From: Segatella hominis
GTDB lineage: Bacteria > Bacteroidota > Bacteroidia > Bacteroidales > Bacteroidaceae
Direction: 5' to 3'
NCBI RefSeq assembly: GCF_004535825.1
Contig: NZ_SGVY01000012.1
Coordinates: 21,614-85,613 of the forward strand
Length of the DNA stretch: 64,000 nt
Shown here: piece after piece, positions 54,635 through 63,579 of the stretch
How positions within the stretch are numbered: position 1 is the first letter of the stretch
Layout: each line of letters begins with the position of its first letter
The notes under the pieces: generated by a model
What the model was told of the DNA's origin: nothing
Seen by the model: the letters and a program-made list of their open reading frames with translations, nothing else
Databases searched by the model: none
Made by a program: the position numbers and the translations under genes

Positions 54635-55300
54635 CTACCATTGGATAGGCGCAATTCCGTTCTGCTGCAGATAGGCATTGCAGCGGGAGAAATGATGATT
54701 ACCAAACCATCCGCCACGGTTGGCAGATAATGGCGATGGATGCACACTTTCCAATATCAGGTGCTTGCTCGTGTCGATGAGCTTTGCCTTACTTCGGGCA
54801 TAACCGCCCCAGAGGATAAACACCAGGTGTTCCTTATCCTTGCTGAGCGCCTGGATTGCGGCATCAGTGAATTGCTCCCAACCCTTGCGCTGATGGCTCG
54901 CAGCCTGATGAGCACGAACGGTAAGGGTGGCGTTGAGCAACAATACTCCCTGCTTTGCCCAGCGGGTCAAATCACCTGTAGCGGGCATCGGAGTACCGAG
55001 ATCCATCTGAATCTCTTTGAATATATTAATCAATGATGGTGGGAAAGTAATTCCTTCAGGCACAGAGAAACTTAATCCCATCGCCTGCCCGGGCTCATGA
55101 TAGGGATCCTGTCCGATAATCACGACCTTTACATCATCAAAAGGACAGAGATTGAAGGCATTGAAAATCAAACGGCCCGGAGGATAACAGGGCGTACGCA
55201 GGTATTCCTCTTTTACGAAGTTTGTGAGGTCAACAAAATACTGCTTGTCGAATTCTTCTCCTATATGCTGTCTCCAACTTTCTTCTATCTTTACGTCCAT
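54635..55300 (-). CDS. ung: Uracil-DNA glycosylase
   Basis: 221 residues, family 1 UDG. Catalytic water loop VVIIGQDPYHEPGQAMGLSFSV (Asp and His), uracil-binding LLLNATLTVRAH and the Leu-intercalation loop ESVHPSPLSAN. Removes uracil from DNA; dut in the same window limits the same lesion. A hairpin separates it from gpmI upstream. Confidence 0.97.
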   Translation of the reverse strand: MDVKIEESWRQHIGEEFDKQYFVDLTNFVKEEYLRTPCYPPGRLIFNAFNLCPFDDVKVVIIGQDPYHEPGQAMGLSFSVPEGITFPPSLINIFKEIQMDLGTPMPATGDLTRWAKQGVLLLNATLTVRAHQAASHQRKGWEQFTDAAIQALSKDKEHLVFILWGGYARSKAKLIDTSKHLILESVHPSPLSANRGGWFGNHHFSRCNAYLQQNGIAPIQW

Positions 55301-55316
55301 AATGATTTAAGTTAAA

Positions 55317-55346
55317 GAAGTCAAGGCTCCAAAAAGCCTTGACTTC
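55317..55346 (-). terminator. Hairpin between gpmI and ung
   Basis: 12-bp perfect stem (55317-55328 and 55335-55346), 6-nt loop, followed on the minus strand by TTTAACTTAAATC. Ends most gpmI transcripts; ung may rely on read-through or its own promoter. Confidence 0.75.
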
Positions 55347-55357
55347 CGAAATTATTA

Positions 55358-56875
55358 TTAGTCAATAATCAAGTTTTCACCAGTCATATCAGCTGGCTGC
55401 TCCAAGCCCATGATGTGGAGGATAGAAGGAGCAACGTCTGCCAAACGACCATCCTTTACGGTAGCTGAGTTGTTGTCAGTTACGTAGATGAATGGAACTG
55501 GGTTCAAAGAGTGAGCGGTGTTTGGTGTACCGTCCTCGTTGATAGCGTGGTCTGCATTACCGTGGTCAGCGATGATGATAGCCTCATAATCGTTAGCCTT
55601 GGCAGCCTCGATAACGTCCTTTACGCAGTTGTCAACAGCGTGAACAGCCTTAGCGATAGCGTTGTAGATACCTGTGTGACCTACCATATCACCATTAGCG
55701 AAGTTTACAACGATGAAGTCGTACTCCTGTGTGTTGATAGCACCCACCAACTTATCCTTTACCTCGTAAGCGCTCATCTCTGGCTTCAGGTCGTAAGTAG
55801 CTACCTTTGGAGAAGGAACCAGGATACGGTCCTCACCCTCGTATGGAGTCTCACGACCACCATTGAAGAAGAATGTTACGTGAGCATACTTCTCTGTCTC
55901 TGCAGTGTGGAGCTGCTTCTTGCCCTGTGCGCTCAAGTACTCGCCGAGAGTGTTCATTACGTTCTCCTTAGGGAAGAGGATGTGAACACCCTGGAAGCTT
56001 GCATCGTATGGAGTCATGCAATAGTACTGCAAGTCCTTGATGGTGTGCATGCCTTCCTCTGGCATATCCTGCTGAGTCAATACCTGTGTCAACTCCTTGG
56101 CACGGTCGTTACGGTAGTTGATGAAGATAACAACATCACCCTCCTGAATAGTACCGTCAACCTTAGAGTTATTGATTGGCTTGATGAACTCGTCAGTTAC
56201 GTCCTCATCATAGCTCTCCTGCATTGCCTTCACCATATCGTCAGCCTGCTTACCCTTACCCTCAACGAGCAAGTCGTATGCTTCCTTCACACGGTTCCAA
56301 CGCTTGTCACGGTCCATAGCATAGAAACGACCTACGATGCTTGCGATGTGTGCACCGTTCTTGTCGCAGCAAGCCTGAACCTCCTCGATAAAGCCCTTAC
56401 CGCTCTTAGGGTCTGTATCACGACCATCCATAAAGCAGTGAACGTATGTCTCCTTCAAACCATATTCCTTACCAATCTCAATCAACTTGAAGAGGTGATC
56501 CAAAGAAGAGTGAACACCACCGGTAGAAGTCAAGCCCATCAAGTGGAGCTTCTTACCTGTCTTCTGAGCATAGCTGTAAGCGTTGATGATCTCCTGATTC
56601 TTCAAGATGTCACCGCTCTCGCAAGCCTTGTTGATCTTAACGAGGTCCTGATATACCACACGACCAGCACCGATGTTGAGGTGACCTACCTCAGAGTTAC
56701 CCATCTGACCTTTAGGAAGACCTACATCCTCGCCACAAGTCTGGAGAGTAGAATGTGCTGAAACTGCTGTCAAATAATCGAGATAAGGAGTTGGAGTCTT
56801 GAAAATAACATCACCCTTATCATGCTTACCGATTCCCCATCCGTCGAGAATCATTAAAAGAGCTTTTTTTGCCAT
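55358..56875 (-). CDS. gpmI: 2,3-bisphosphoglycerate-independent phosphoglycerate mutase
   Basis: 505 residues, alkaline-phosphatase-like enzyme interconverting 3- and 2-phosphoglycerate. MILDGWGIG (metal Asp), [17 protein letters not shown] (phosphorylated Ser), [23 protein letters not shown] and the C-terminal ADHGNAD. Normal length (about 505-515). Codon use is strongly biased towards a few codons, as expected of a highly expressed glycolytic gene, and this creates a 416-codon antisense ORF. Confidence 0.97.
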   Translation of the reverse strand: MAKKALLMILDGWGIGKHDKGDVIFKTPTPYLDYLTAVSAHSTLQTCGEDVGLPKGQMGNSEVGHLNIGAGRVVYQDLVKINKACESGDILKNQEIINAYSYAQKTGKKLHLMGLTSTGGVHSSLDHLFKLIEIGKEYGLKETYVHCFMDGRDTDPKSGKGFIEEVQACCDKNGAHIASIVGRFYAMDRDKRWNRVKEAYDLLVEGKGKQADDMVKAMQESYDEDVTDEFIKPINNSKVDGTIQEGDVVIFINYRNDRAKELTQVLTQQDMPEEGMHTIKDLQYYCMTPYDASFQGVHILFPKENVMNTLGEYLSAQGKKQLHTAETEKYAHVTFFFNGGRETPYEGEDRILVPSPKVATYDLKPEMSAYEVKDKLVGAINTQEYDFIVVNFANGDMVGHTGIYNAIAKAVHAVDNCVKDVIEAAKANDYEAIIIADHGNADHAINEDGTPNTAHSLNPVPFIYVTDNNSATVKDGRLADVAPSILHIMGLEQPADMTGENLIID

Positions 56876-56959
56876 AATTACATAAAATAATTAAAATTCG
56901 AATTTCGACTGCAAAGTTACAACAAAATAGGTGAAGGACAAAATAAATTAAGATAAAAA

Positions 56960-56989
56960 AACTCCCACCTTTCTAAAAAGATGAGAGTT
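56960..56989 (-). terminator. Terminator of the membrane wHTH gene
   Basis: 13-bp stem (56960-56972 and 56977-56989, two G-U on the RNA), loop of 4, followed by a T-run on the minus strand. Confidence 0.8.
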
Positions 56990-56999
56990 GATAACAAGA

Positions 57000-58079
57000 T
57001 CAACAGGTTCGCAGGATATATCCCTTCTTGATGACAGCTTCGATACTTACCTTTTCATCCAGGTTCAATGCCCGGCGAAGATAGGTAATCTGCACGTTCA
57101 GGGCAAGGGAATTGGAGTATGAGTCATCACCCCATACTTCATTCAGTATGAAATCCCGCTCTACAAGCTGGTTCTGGTTCTCGGCAAGAAGCTTCAGAAT
57201 TTCAGCTTGACGAGATGTGATGACTACTCTGGAATTACCACATTGCAGTTCATTCTGCGCATAATAGAAAGCAATGGAACCGATAAAAACAGCAGATTCT
57301 TCACCTTTGCCGTCTTCTTTCGGTTGCTTCGACTCATAAATCATATTCTTCAGGAACTCATGGCGAATGCCGTCAATGCGTTTCTGGAAGACTATGGTCT
57401 TAACCAGATAATACAGACATCCTATCAAGATGAAAAAGAGAAAGATGCTTCCTATCAATTGCCACATCATGGCTTTGAGCGTTCGAGTAATAGGAATGGG
57501 CACCTGAAAAGAAATACCTTGGCGAAACATTGGGTTCGTCTGATACTTTACCGTCACCACACGTGACCATCTGCCTTCGACATCATATTTTGCATTCAGG
57601 AAGACAGTCTTGTAATCCAGATGGCGAAAAAAGGATATCTTCCCATATCTCTTATCATCCAGTAATCTTTGATAAGAAGCCAACGAGGGATGCTTACCTT
57701 TATAAGCCAGATATCTGCTAATGATGAGATAAGCATCATCACCCGTAAGATCAGGATCATTCAAACGGACAAGAAAGCGATGATTGTTCCAAAAAGAAAG
57801 CGTAGTACGGCTACATCCCTTCTTCATATCATATTCAGATTCTATCTTAAGCATAACCGTATCTCTTCTACCTTTCGTAGATGAATTCTCCTGCAACTTT
57901 TTTCTATTCTTCAAATCTTGCGCCAACACCTCATCACAATCCTTCTTGAATTGCTCTACCTGCTGGTCTAAGCTATATTGACATTGAAGATGAAGCCAAT
58001 AAGCCTGCGTGCAGAACAACAATGCGATTGCTACTCCACATACCATCCATACTATTTTCAGCTTACTGTTACTGTTCAT
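57000..58079 (-). CDS. Membrane-bound regulator: kinase-like sensor with C-terminal OmpR-type winged helix
   Basis: 359 residues. TM1 about 9-28 (IVWMVCGVAIALLFCTQAYW), periplasmic sensor about 30-210 starting like Bacteroidota histidine kinases (QCQYSLDQQVEQFKKDCDEV), TM2 about 212-236 (LIGSIFLFFILIGCLYYLV). Then RIDGIRHEFLKNMIYESKQP, which aligns with a kinase H-box (NMTHEFKTP) but has Tyr for the phospho-acceptor His. No ATPase domain follows; residues ~262-359 are an OmpR/PhoB wHTH (RDFILNEVWGDDSY, SLALNVQITYLRRAL). A one-component signalling chimera, divergent from the GLPGLI operon. Confidence 0.85.
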   Translation of the reverse strand: MNSNSKLKIVWMVCGVAIALLFCTQAYWLHLQCQYSLDQQVEQFKKDCDEVLAQDLKNRKKLQENSSTKGRRDTVMLKIESEYDMKKGCSRTTLSFWNNHRFLVRLNDPDLTGDDAYLIISRYLAYKGKHPSLASYQRLLDDKRYGKISFFRHLDYKTVFLNAKYDVEGRWSRVVTVKYQTNPMFRQGISFQVPIPITRTLKAMMWQLIGSIFLFFILIGCLYYLVKTIVFQKRIDGIRHEFLKNMIYESKQPKEDGKGEESAVFIGSIAFYYAQNELQCGNSRVVITSRQAEILKLLAENQNQLVERDFILNEVWGDDSYSNSLALNVQITYLRRALNLDEKVSIEAVIKKGYILRTC

Positions 58080-58223
58080 ACTTTCCTGATCTTTTGAATT
58101 TTGACGGCAAAGTTACAGAAAAATCCGTAAACAAAGGCAAGAGTAATAAAATAATAATAGGCGAAAAGAAGCAAAAGTAATAACTCAGTAACAGAAATCA
58201 TCGATTTCATCGGATGATCTCAG

Positions 58224-58231
58224 TACCTTTG
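58224..58231 (+). promoter_or_regulatory. -7 promoter element of the GLPGLI operon
   Basis: TACCTTTG then C, 51 bp before ATG 58283, in the 203-bp divergent gap opposite the wHTH gene. A CGATTTCATCGGATGATC stretch (58202-58219) partly repeats ATCGATTTCATCGG on both strands and could be a binding site. Confidence 0.5.
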
Positions 58232-58282
58232 CATCACAAAAACAAAAGAAACAGATAAAATAATGAATAATTGACGAAGATT

Positions 58283-59146
58283 ATGAAAAAGGTATTATTA
58301 ATAGCATGGCTTGCATTATATGCTTGCATGCTCCAAGCTCAAACAGTAAACCTGTTCGATGAATCAAGCATTGGCATGGGAGATTCCATTGATCAGGTAA
58401 AGTATCAGGTAGTATATGATGCCGAGTATATTTACGAAAAGAAATATACCAAGACCGACACCCTCATTGGCCGCATCGAAGAGAAAATGCTCTTGCAGAT
58501 TGGCAACAAGTATTCCGCATTCTACAGTTATCCGATATTCCAAAGAGACTCTACCATCTCCGCAAATATGGCAAAAGGAATACCAGTAAATTTCTCCGGT
58601 AATGGCGGACAGATTAATTGGAAAGTATATAAGAACTATCCAGAACAGGGCAAGACTACCTATCTCGATTTTTTTGCTGCTGACAGATATTTGTGCATTG
58701 AACCGATGGAACCGATAGACTGGCAACTCACAGACAGTATCGATTCCATCTGCGGTTACGAGTGCCACCAGGCTATTGCCAAGTTTAAGGGGAGAACATG
58801 GATTGCATGGTACACGGAAGACATCCCTATTGACAATGGTCCCTGGAAGCTGAGCGGACTGCCGGGATTGATTCTCAAGGCTCACGACTCCGAGAACGAT
58901 TATGGATTTACAGCTGTAGGACTCACAACAGGCAAAGGCTCCATACCTATCTATTATAAAGGTAAGACTTTCGAGCCTATCGACCGCAAATCATTGACCT
59001 CCATTTACAAAAAATACTATGCCGATCCAATCGGTTATCTGCTTCAAGATGCCAAGTATGCTGCAATTGTAAAGATCAAGGATGAAAAAGGAAATATCCT
59101 GAAGCATTCCAAGCGTGCTGAGCCATACAATCCGATTGAAAGATAA
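58283..59146 (+). CDS. GLPGLI family exported protein
   Basis: 287 residues from ATG 58283 (MKKVLLIAWLALYACMLQAQ), a signal peptide. The family-naming motif is visible as LSGLPGLILKAHDSEND, with the preceding CGYECHQAIAKFKGRTWIAWYTEDIP block. GLPGLI proteins are periplasmic or surface proteins of unknown function usually encoded next to an outer-membrane barrel, as here (86 bp). A TTG four codons earlier is rejected. Confidence 0.88.
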   Translation: MKKVLLIAWLALYACMLQAQTVNLFDESSIGMGDSIDQVKYQVVYDAEYIYEKKYTKTDTLIGRIEEKMLLQIGNKYSAFYSYPIFQRDSTISANMAKGIPVNFSGNGGQINWKVYKNYPEQGKTTYLDFFAADRYLCIEPMEPIDWQLTDSIDSICGYECHQAIAKFKGRTWIAWYTEDIPIDNGPWKLSGLPGLILKAHDSENDYGFTAVGLTTGKGSIPIYYKGKTFEPIDRKSLTSIYKKYYADPIGYLLQDAKYAAIVKIKDEKGNILKHSKRAEPYNPIER

Positions 59147-59232
59147 TTAGCAGTTTACTTCTTTGCCAGACAAGCGTCTTAAAGACATTAGCGAGATAAG
59201 TGTCTAAGGTAAAATAGAAAAGAGAAAAAAAG

Positions 59233-61785
59233 ATGAAGAAAATAATAGTTCTTTTCACTTTTCTGTTCGTGGCGTGCCATGCGTTTGCCCAAGAGAAGAT
59301 TAGCGGTTATGTGGAAGATTCACTTACACACAACCGTCTGACCAACGTATCGGTTACGCTGCTGCGTAATGGAAAGCCCTTAAAGTTTACACGCAGCAAG
59401 GGAGACGGAACTTTTCTGATTCCCATAGCACAAAAGCAAACTGGCGATATGCTGCAAGCTTCCTACATGGGCTATAAAAAGCAAAAAAAGGCGATTTCAT
59501 CGGGAAAAGAAACCATCATCAGTATGACTTCAACAGCTTTTGTCTTGAAGGAAGTACAAGTAAAAGGCTCTCGCATCACGGGTCGAGACACCATATCTTT
59601 CGACCTCACCCGCTTTGCCAACGAACGAGATAACTCACTGAAAGATGTACTGAAAAAGCTGCCAGGCGTGGATATAGAGAAGAATGGCCGTATCAACTAC
59701 AATGGTAAGCCCATCAACCGATTCACTGTGGAAGGTCTCGACCTGACCGGTGGCAAATATAACCAGCTGGAAGAAAACATCAAGGCAAAAGATGTGAAAA
59801 AGGCCGAAGTAATCGAGCATGACCAACCTATCAAGGCGCTCCAGAACAAGACCTTTACGGATAATGTAGCGATGAACATCGCCCTGAAAGACAGTGCTCG
59901 CGACAAACTGATGCCCACCCTCAAGCCTTACATGCTCGTAGGGCATCCGTCCCACGTAGGCGGAAGCATCAATATCATGCAAATTGGCAAGAAGAAACAG
60001 ATGATGTATGATGCAGAATACGACAGAACAGGTAAAAATCTCGGCTATGCACTTAACCAACTCGCATCTTACAGCAATCGTCTGGCTCCTGCCTCCCTTC
60101 CATTATGGCTATCAGTACCATCGCTTGACGCTCCTATCGACGAAGAACGCCTGCGCTTCAACACCTCGCAAAAATACTCCATCAACCATATCAAGAAGAA
60201 TAAGGACGATGCAGAGACTCGCATAGAAGCCAACTATCTTCGTACGGTAACCCGACAAGAGCGAGAGAACATGAGTATCTACAACCTCGGCGAAGAAGCT
60301 CCCACAGTTACCACGGAGCACAACCACAAGACGATGATCAGCGATGCCTTCAATCTGCAATGGGAGAACAAGGTAAACAAGGCTGAGCATTATGGCAACG
60401 AGAGCATCAGCCTCAGCGTAGCACAAAGCGACGGTTTATCAAACATCAACGACACGCTTACCCAACGTGTCCGCATCCCAAAGCTCGACCTATCGGCAAG
60501 TATCTACCGCCTCTTCGTCTTCAAGAAAAGTCAACTCTCTTGGCATAGCACTGCCGACTATCACCATGGTGTGGCGGACCTCTACGTTAACGACGAACGC
60601 AATCGCATCCGCACCAACCTTTGGCATACAGCACACGCCTTACAGTGGATGAGGAATCGCTTCCACTGGACACAGGAATATAAAATGAGTATCGACCTCA
60701 ACAACATCTATGCGAAATATCAGGAAAGAAGCAATGAAATCGGCAAAAACAACGGATTCATCGAAAACTGTCACGATGAAATCGGCCAAAACAGTCTTAA
60801 CATCACAGGGAAGTTCACCCCTTACTGGCAATACAAGACCGAGACGTTCCGTATGTCGTTCTCTCCCGATTTCATGTGGGAACGCTTCACCTATCCACAG
60901 AAAACTCTACTTACCATATCACCCTACCTTTACTTATATAAGAAATTGGATTTCCGTAGAGAGTTGACTATCTACACAGGATACAGTACAGGAACAGGCA
61001 ATGCCACCAACTACGCCATGAAGCAATATCGTCTAAGTTATCGCTCTTGGTACACTTCGAGCGACATCATTCCGATAACTCGTTCTCTTTATGGCAAGTT
61101 GAGCTACGACTACAAGCGTCCTATCAAGGAAATCTTCTTCAGCGCATCGGTCAATGCCAGCAAAAACTGGATGAACACGGCATCCGACCTACGCATCGAG
61201 GATGGCAAATACTATACCTCATTATATAAGCAGGACAGCAAGAGCAACAATCTAGGAGCATCACTCTACATATCGAAGGGTTTCTACGACTTTCATCTGA
61301 AAACCCGTCTGGAGGGCAGTTACAACTACAGCAAGGGTGAGCAATACAGCAGCGGCAAAGCCATCAGCTACACCGCCGACAACTATACTGTAAAGCCTAA
61401 CATCGACTTCTCGCCGTCCTGGTGTGCCTTTAGCTATGAGGGAGAATTCTCTTTTTACAACTCGAAACGTCAAAAAATGGCGAAGTCATCGTTATTTAAT
61501 TGGCGCCAAAGCGTATCTGCCACCGCTACAATCAGCCATGTGGACCTCTCCTTCTCGCTCGTACATTATCACAATGAACTGCAAGAGGGCAGCCACCTTA
61601 ACACCCTCCTTGGCGATGCCTCGGCAGTTTGGAGAATGAAAAAGCTCCGCCTTTCAGCAGAGCTTCGAAACCTTTTCAACAAGAAGAACTATATGGAAAC
61701 CATCTATAGCGGCATCAGTACATTGACCGACAGCTATCATCTTCGCCCCCGCGAACTGATGATTTCCGTCCAGTATTCCTTCTAA
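59233..61785 (+). CDS. Outer-membrane beta-barrel protein with carboxypeptidase-regulatory-like domain
   Basis: 850 residues. Signal peptide about 1-20 (ends CHAFAQ), a CarboxypepD_reg-like domain (ISGYVEDSLTHNRLTNVSVTLL, about 23-105), a plug-like domain (DVLKKLPGVDIEKNGRINYNGKP, FTVEGLDLTGGKYNQLEENI), then a long barrel ending in SVQYSF with terminal aromatic. Similar to TonB-dependent-receptor-like partners of GLPGLI proteins. No TonB box is evident. Followed by a terminator. Confidence 0.88.
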   Translation: MKKIIVLFTFLFVACHAFAQEKISGYVEDSLTHNRLTNVSVTLLRNGKPLKFTRSKGDGTFLIPIAQKQTGDMLQASYMGYKKQKKAISSGKETIISMTSTAFVLKEVQVKGSRITGRDTISFDLTRFANERDNSLKDVLKKLPGVDIEKNGRINYNGKPINRFTVEGLDLTGGKYNQLEENIKAKDVKKAEVIEHDQPIKALQNKTFTDNVAMNIALKDSARDKLMPTLKPYMLVGHPSHVGGSINIMQIGKKKQMMYDAEYDRTGKNLGYALNQLASYSNRLAPASLPLWLSVPSLDAPIDEERLRFNTSQKYSINHIKKNKDDAETRIEANYLRTVTRQERENMSIYNLGEEAPTVTTEHNHKTMISDAFNLQWENKVNKAEHYGNESISLSVAQSDGLSNINDTLTQRVRIPKLDLSASIYRLFVFKKSQLSWHSTADYHHGVADLYVNDERNRIRTNLWHTAHALQWMRNRFHWTQEYKMSIDLNNIYAKYQERSNEIGKNNGFIENCHDEIGQNSLNITGKFTPYWQYKTETFRMSFSPDFMWERFTYPQKTLLTISPYLYLYKKLDFRRELTIYTGYSTGTGNATNYAMKQYRLSYRSWYTSSDIIPITRSLYGKLSYDYKRPIKEIFFSASVNASKNWMNTASDLRIEDGKYYTSLYKQDSKSNNLGASLYISKGFYDFHLKTRLEGSYNYSKGEQYSSGKAISYTADNYTVKPNIDFSPSWCAFSYEGEFSFYNSKRQKMAKSSLFNWRQSVSATATISHVDLSFSLVHYHNELQEGSHLNTLLGDASAVWRMKKLRLSAELRNLFNKKNYMETIYSGISTLTDSYHLRPRELMISVQYSF

Positions 61786-61789
61786 ACAA

Positions 61790-61821
61790 GAGGGTGTGTC
61801 ATAAGTCTATGTCACACTCTC
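61790..61821 (+). terminator. Terminator of the GLPGLI operon
   Basis: 14-bp stem with two mismatches (61790-61803 and 61808-61821), 4-nt loop, followed by TTTTATTTTA. It begins 5 bp after the barrel gene's stop. Confidence 0.78.
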
Positions 61822-61902
61822 TTTTATTTTACTTATTGCATAATCCTAGAAGTATCGCAGCCTACTCCAAAAAGGAATACCATTGTCTGTTTCTTATCAT
61901 TT

Positions 61903-61930
61903 AGGTGTCCACTTCCTAGGAAGTAGACAC
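61903..61930. repeat. 28-bp near-perfect palindrome
   Basis: GGTGTCCACTTCC-TAGG-AAGTAGACACC region: 13 of 14 positions pair around the centre CTAG. It directly precedes the left AraC-like remnant. No T-run follows, so it is not an obvious terminator. Confidence 0.6.
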
Positions 61931-61964
61931 CCCAGTGCGCCATTCTGTTGGTATTTTACCGTTT
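61916..61964 (-). pseudogene. Remnant of an AraC-type regulator 3' end (left copy)
   Basis: Minus strand reads KNGKIPTEWRTGVSTS then stop. GKIPTEWR is the end of an AraC HTH domain and is identical in DNA to the right remnant over 23 bp (61935-61957 versus 63497-63519). It immediately follows the ATPase gene's stop and has no HTH left. Confidence 0.55.
61935..61957. repeat. 23-bp direct repeat, left copy
   Basis: Identical to 63497-63519, same orientation. The two copies bracket the ATPase gene and its promoter (about 1.56 kb apart). Too long for a usual transposon target duplication; probably homology-derived. Confidence 0.85.
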
Positions 61965-61966
61965 TT

Positions 61967-63388
61967 TTATTCATGAAACAAGTCATCTGCCACGACTTCG
62001 CTCTGCACCATCCCCCAATACTCATTATGAGCAAGACCATTTACTGTTATCATTGTGAGATGCAAAGTCTTTCTGGTCTTCGTGGTCTGCAAGAAACGCT
62101 CTATCTTATGTGCTAAATTCCGACTATAGTCCTGACTAATGACATATTTATCTTGCGAGAACTTAATCTCGCAAACATTCACTACATTGTCTGCACGTTC
62201 TATCAATAGGTCAATTTGCGCACCTTGACCATAAATAGGGTCATCTTTGACAGACCAGGAAGAAACACTTGTCAAGACACCACTAATGCCTAACTTGTGC
62301 TTGATTTGATTTACATGTTGCATACATACTCGCTCAAACGCCAAGCCAACCCATGTGTATCTCACAGGCGACAAATAACTATGCGACCAGAAATGCTCAT
62401 CGCCTCCTTTATTGTCTTTCATAAACTTGAAGTAGAACAATGTGAAGTTGTCTATCAGTTGATAAATAGTATCATTCCGCTTCTTGCCAAAAGCATTGTA
62501 TTTACGGATGAAGCCACATGCTTCCAAGTCGTCAAGAATTCGAGTGATATTGGCACCACTCGACAATCCTATCTTTTCTAACAGTTCAGTACGAGACATT
62601 CCCACCTTGATGGTTCCCAAGACGTTGATAACTTTCAGGTAAGGTTCAGGATTGTTGAACAAAGAATCATACAACTCGTTAAACTCATTGTGTAGTTGAC
62701 CTGTTATTGAGAACAATAAGCTATCTATATTTTGAGCCACGCTCTTTCCTTTGTCCAACAAAGACCAATAGAAAGCAACACCACCCAATACCATATAATA
62801 TTCCAACAATTCATAACGGGTTGTGCGCATACCGATGCTTTTGGCATACAGTTCACATTCGTGCAAAGTGAAAGGTTGTAAAGATATACGGAGGTTTACT
62901 CTATTATGCAAACCGCCATGATTTTTCAACACCTTATTAATAATCCAGGATGTAGCAGAGCCACAAACAATCAAAATGACATCCTTGCGTGCAGAGGCAA
63001 AACTATTCCAAAAGTATTCCAATGCTGTAATGAAATTTGAGCGAGGAGTATCCATCCAAGGTATTTCATCTATGAAAACTACTTTCTTCTCAGCTTCTGA
63101 TTGCTCTATCAATTGCTCCAACATCGAAAAAGCCTCTATCCAATCTTTGGGCAAACGAGCCTTTGGGAATCCGCTCTTCAGTAGCGACTCCTTAAAATAA
63201 CGCAATTGCAGTTTTGTACTTGCTTTTGCAACACCAGAATGTTGAAAAACGAATTTATCCGCAAAACACTCTCTAACTAGATAGGTCTTGCCCACACGTC
63301 TTCTACCATACACTGCAACAAACTGTGAGCTATCTGACTCGTAAGCTTTATGCAGCATCTCTTGCTCTTGTTCTCTTCCTATCAACAT
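61967..63388 (-). CDS. ATPase with C-terminal DUF234/PD-(D/E)XK nuclease-like domain
   Basis: 473 residues. N-terminal P-loop AVYGRRRVGKTYLVRE (Walker A) and KKVVFIDEIPWMD (Walker B) with a sensor-like VILIVCGSATSW, then a winged-helix segment (SRTELLEKIGLSSGANITRIL) and a C-terminal DUF234 domain with QIDLLIERADNVVNVCEIKFS, a D...ExK nuclease-like core. Such ATPases are often found in mobile or defence-related contexts in Bacteroidota and archaea; function unproven. Flanked by 23-bp direct repeats with a long inverted repeat at its promoter. Confidence 0.85.
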   Translation of the reverse strand: MLIGREQEQEMLHKAYESDSSQFVAVYGRRRVGKTYLVRECFADKFVFQHSGVAKASTKLQLRYFKESLLKSGFPKARLPKDWIEAFSMLEQLIEQSEAEKKVVFIDEIPWMDTPRSNFITALEYFWNSFASARKDVILIVCGSATSWIINKVLKNHGGLHNRVNLRISLQPFTLHECELYAKSIGMRTTRYELLEYYMVLGGVAFYWSLLDKGKSVAQNIDSLLFSITGQLHNEFNELYDSLFNNPEPYLKVINVLGTIKVGMSRTELLEKIGLSSGANITRILDDLEACGFIRKYNAFGKKRNDTIYQLIDNFTLFYFKFMKDNKGGDEHFWSHSYLSPVRYTWVGLAFERVCMQHVNQIKHKLGISGVLTSVSSWSVKDDPIYGQGAQIDLLIERADNVVNVCEIKFSQDKYVISQDYSRNLAHKIERFLQTTKTRKTLHLTMITVNGLAHNEYWGMVQSEVVADDLFHE

Positions 63389-63408
63389 ATTTTATTGCTT
63401 TTTGCGTG

Positions 63409-63416
63409 CAAAGATA
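63409..63416 (-). promoter_or_regulatory. -7 promoter element of the ATPase gene
   Basis: Minus strand TATCTTTG then C, 21 bp before ATG 63388. The 27-bp inverted repeat covers the region where the -33 element should be. Confidence 0.6.
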
Positions 63417-63420
63417 ACAA

Positions 63421-63485
63421 AAAAGTGCTTATAACAACCCAAAAGTCCTAAAAAAAATGACTTTTGGGTTGTTATAAGTACTTTT
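63421..63485. repeat. 27-bp inverted repeat upstream of the ATPase gene
   Basis: Arms 63421-63447 and 63459-63485 pair at 26 of 27 positions around an 11-nt A-rich loop. It overlaps the expected -33 position of the ATPase promoter and the stop of the right AraC remnant. Could be an operator, a terminator for genes to the right (the A-rich loop is not a tail), or an element end. Confidence 0.8.
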
Positions 63486-63579
63486 AGGGGCGTTCTGTGC
63501 GCCATTCTGTTGGTATTTTGCCAGTCTTCTCTTTAAAGATGCGATAACGATGAGGAAGACTAGTTCTTTCTGAGATAGT
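63484..63579 (-). pseudogene. Remnant of an AraC-type regulator 3' end (right copy)
   Basis: Minus strand reads SERTSLPHRYRIFKEKTG then KIPTEWRTERP and stop. This is the last helix region of an AraC HTH domain. Everything upstream is missing; the sequence joins GH3 coding DNA in another frame near 63579. Confidence 0.65.
63497..63519. repeat. 23-bp direct repeat, right copy
   Basis: Identical to 61935-61957; here it lies inside the longer AraC-derived segment, suggesting the right copy is the more intact original. Confidence 0.85.

Noticed and set aside
55511-56761. 416-codon plus-strand ORF opposite gpmI
   Set aside because: It is Val/Leu/Thr/Ser-rich and arises from strong codon bias of gpmI on the other strand. 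No start context or family resemblance.
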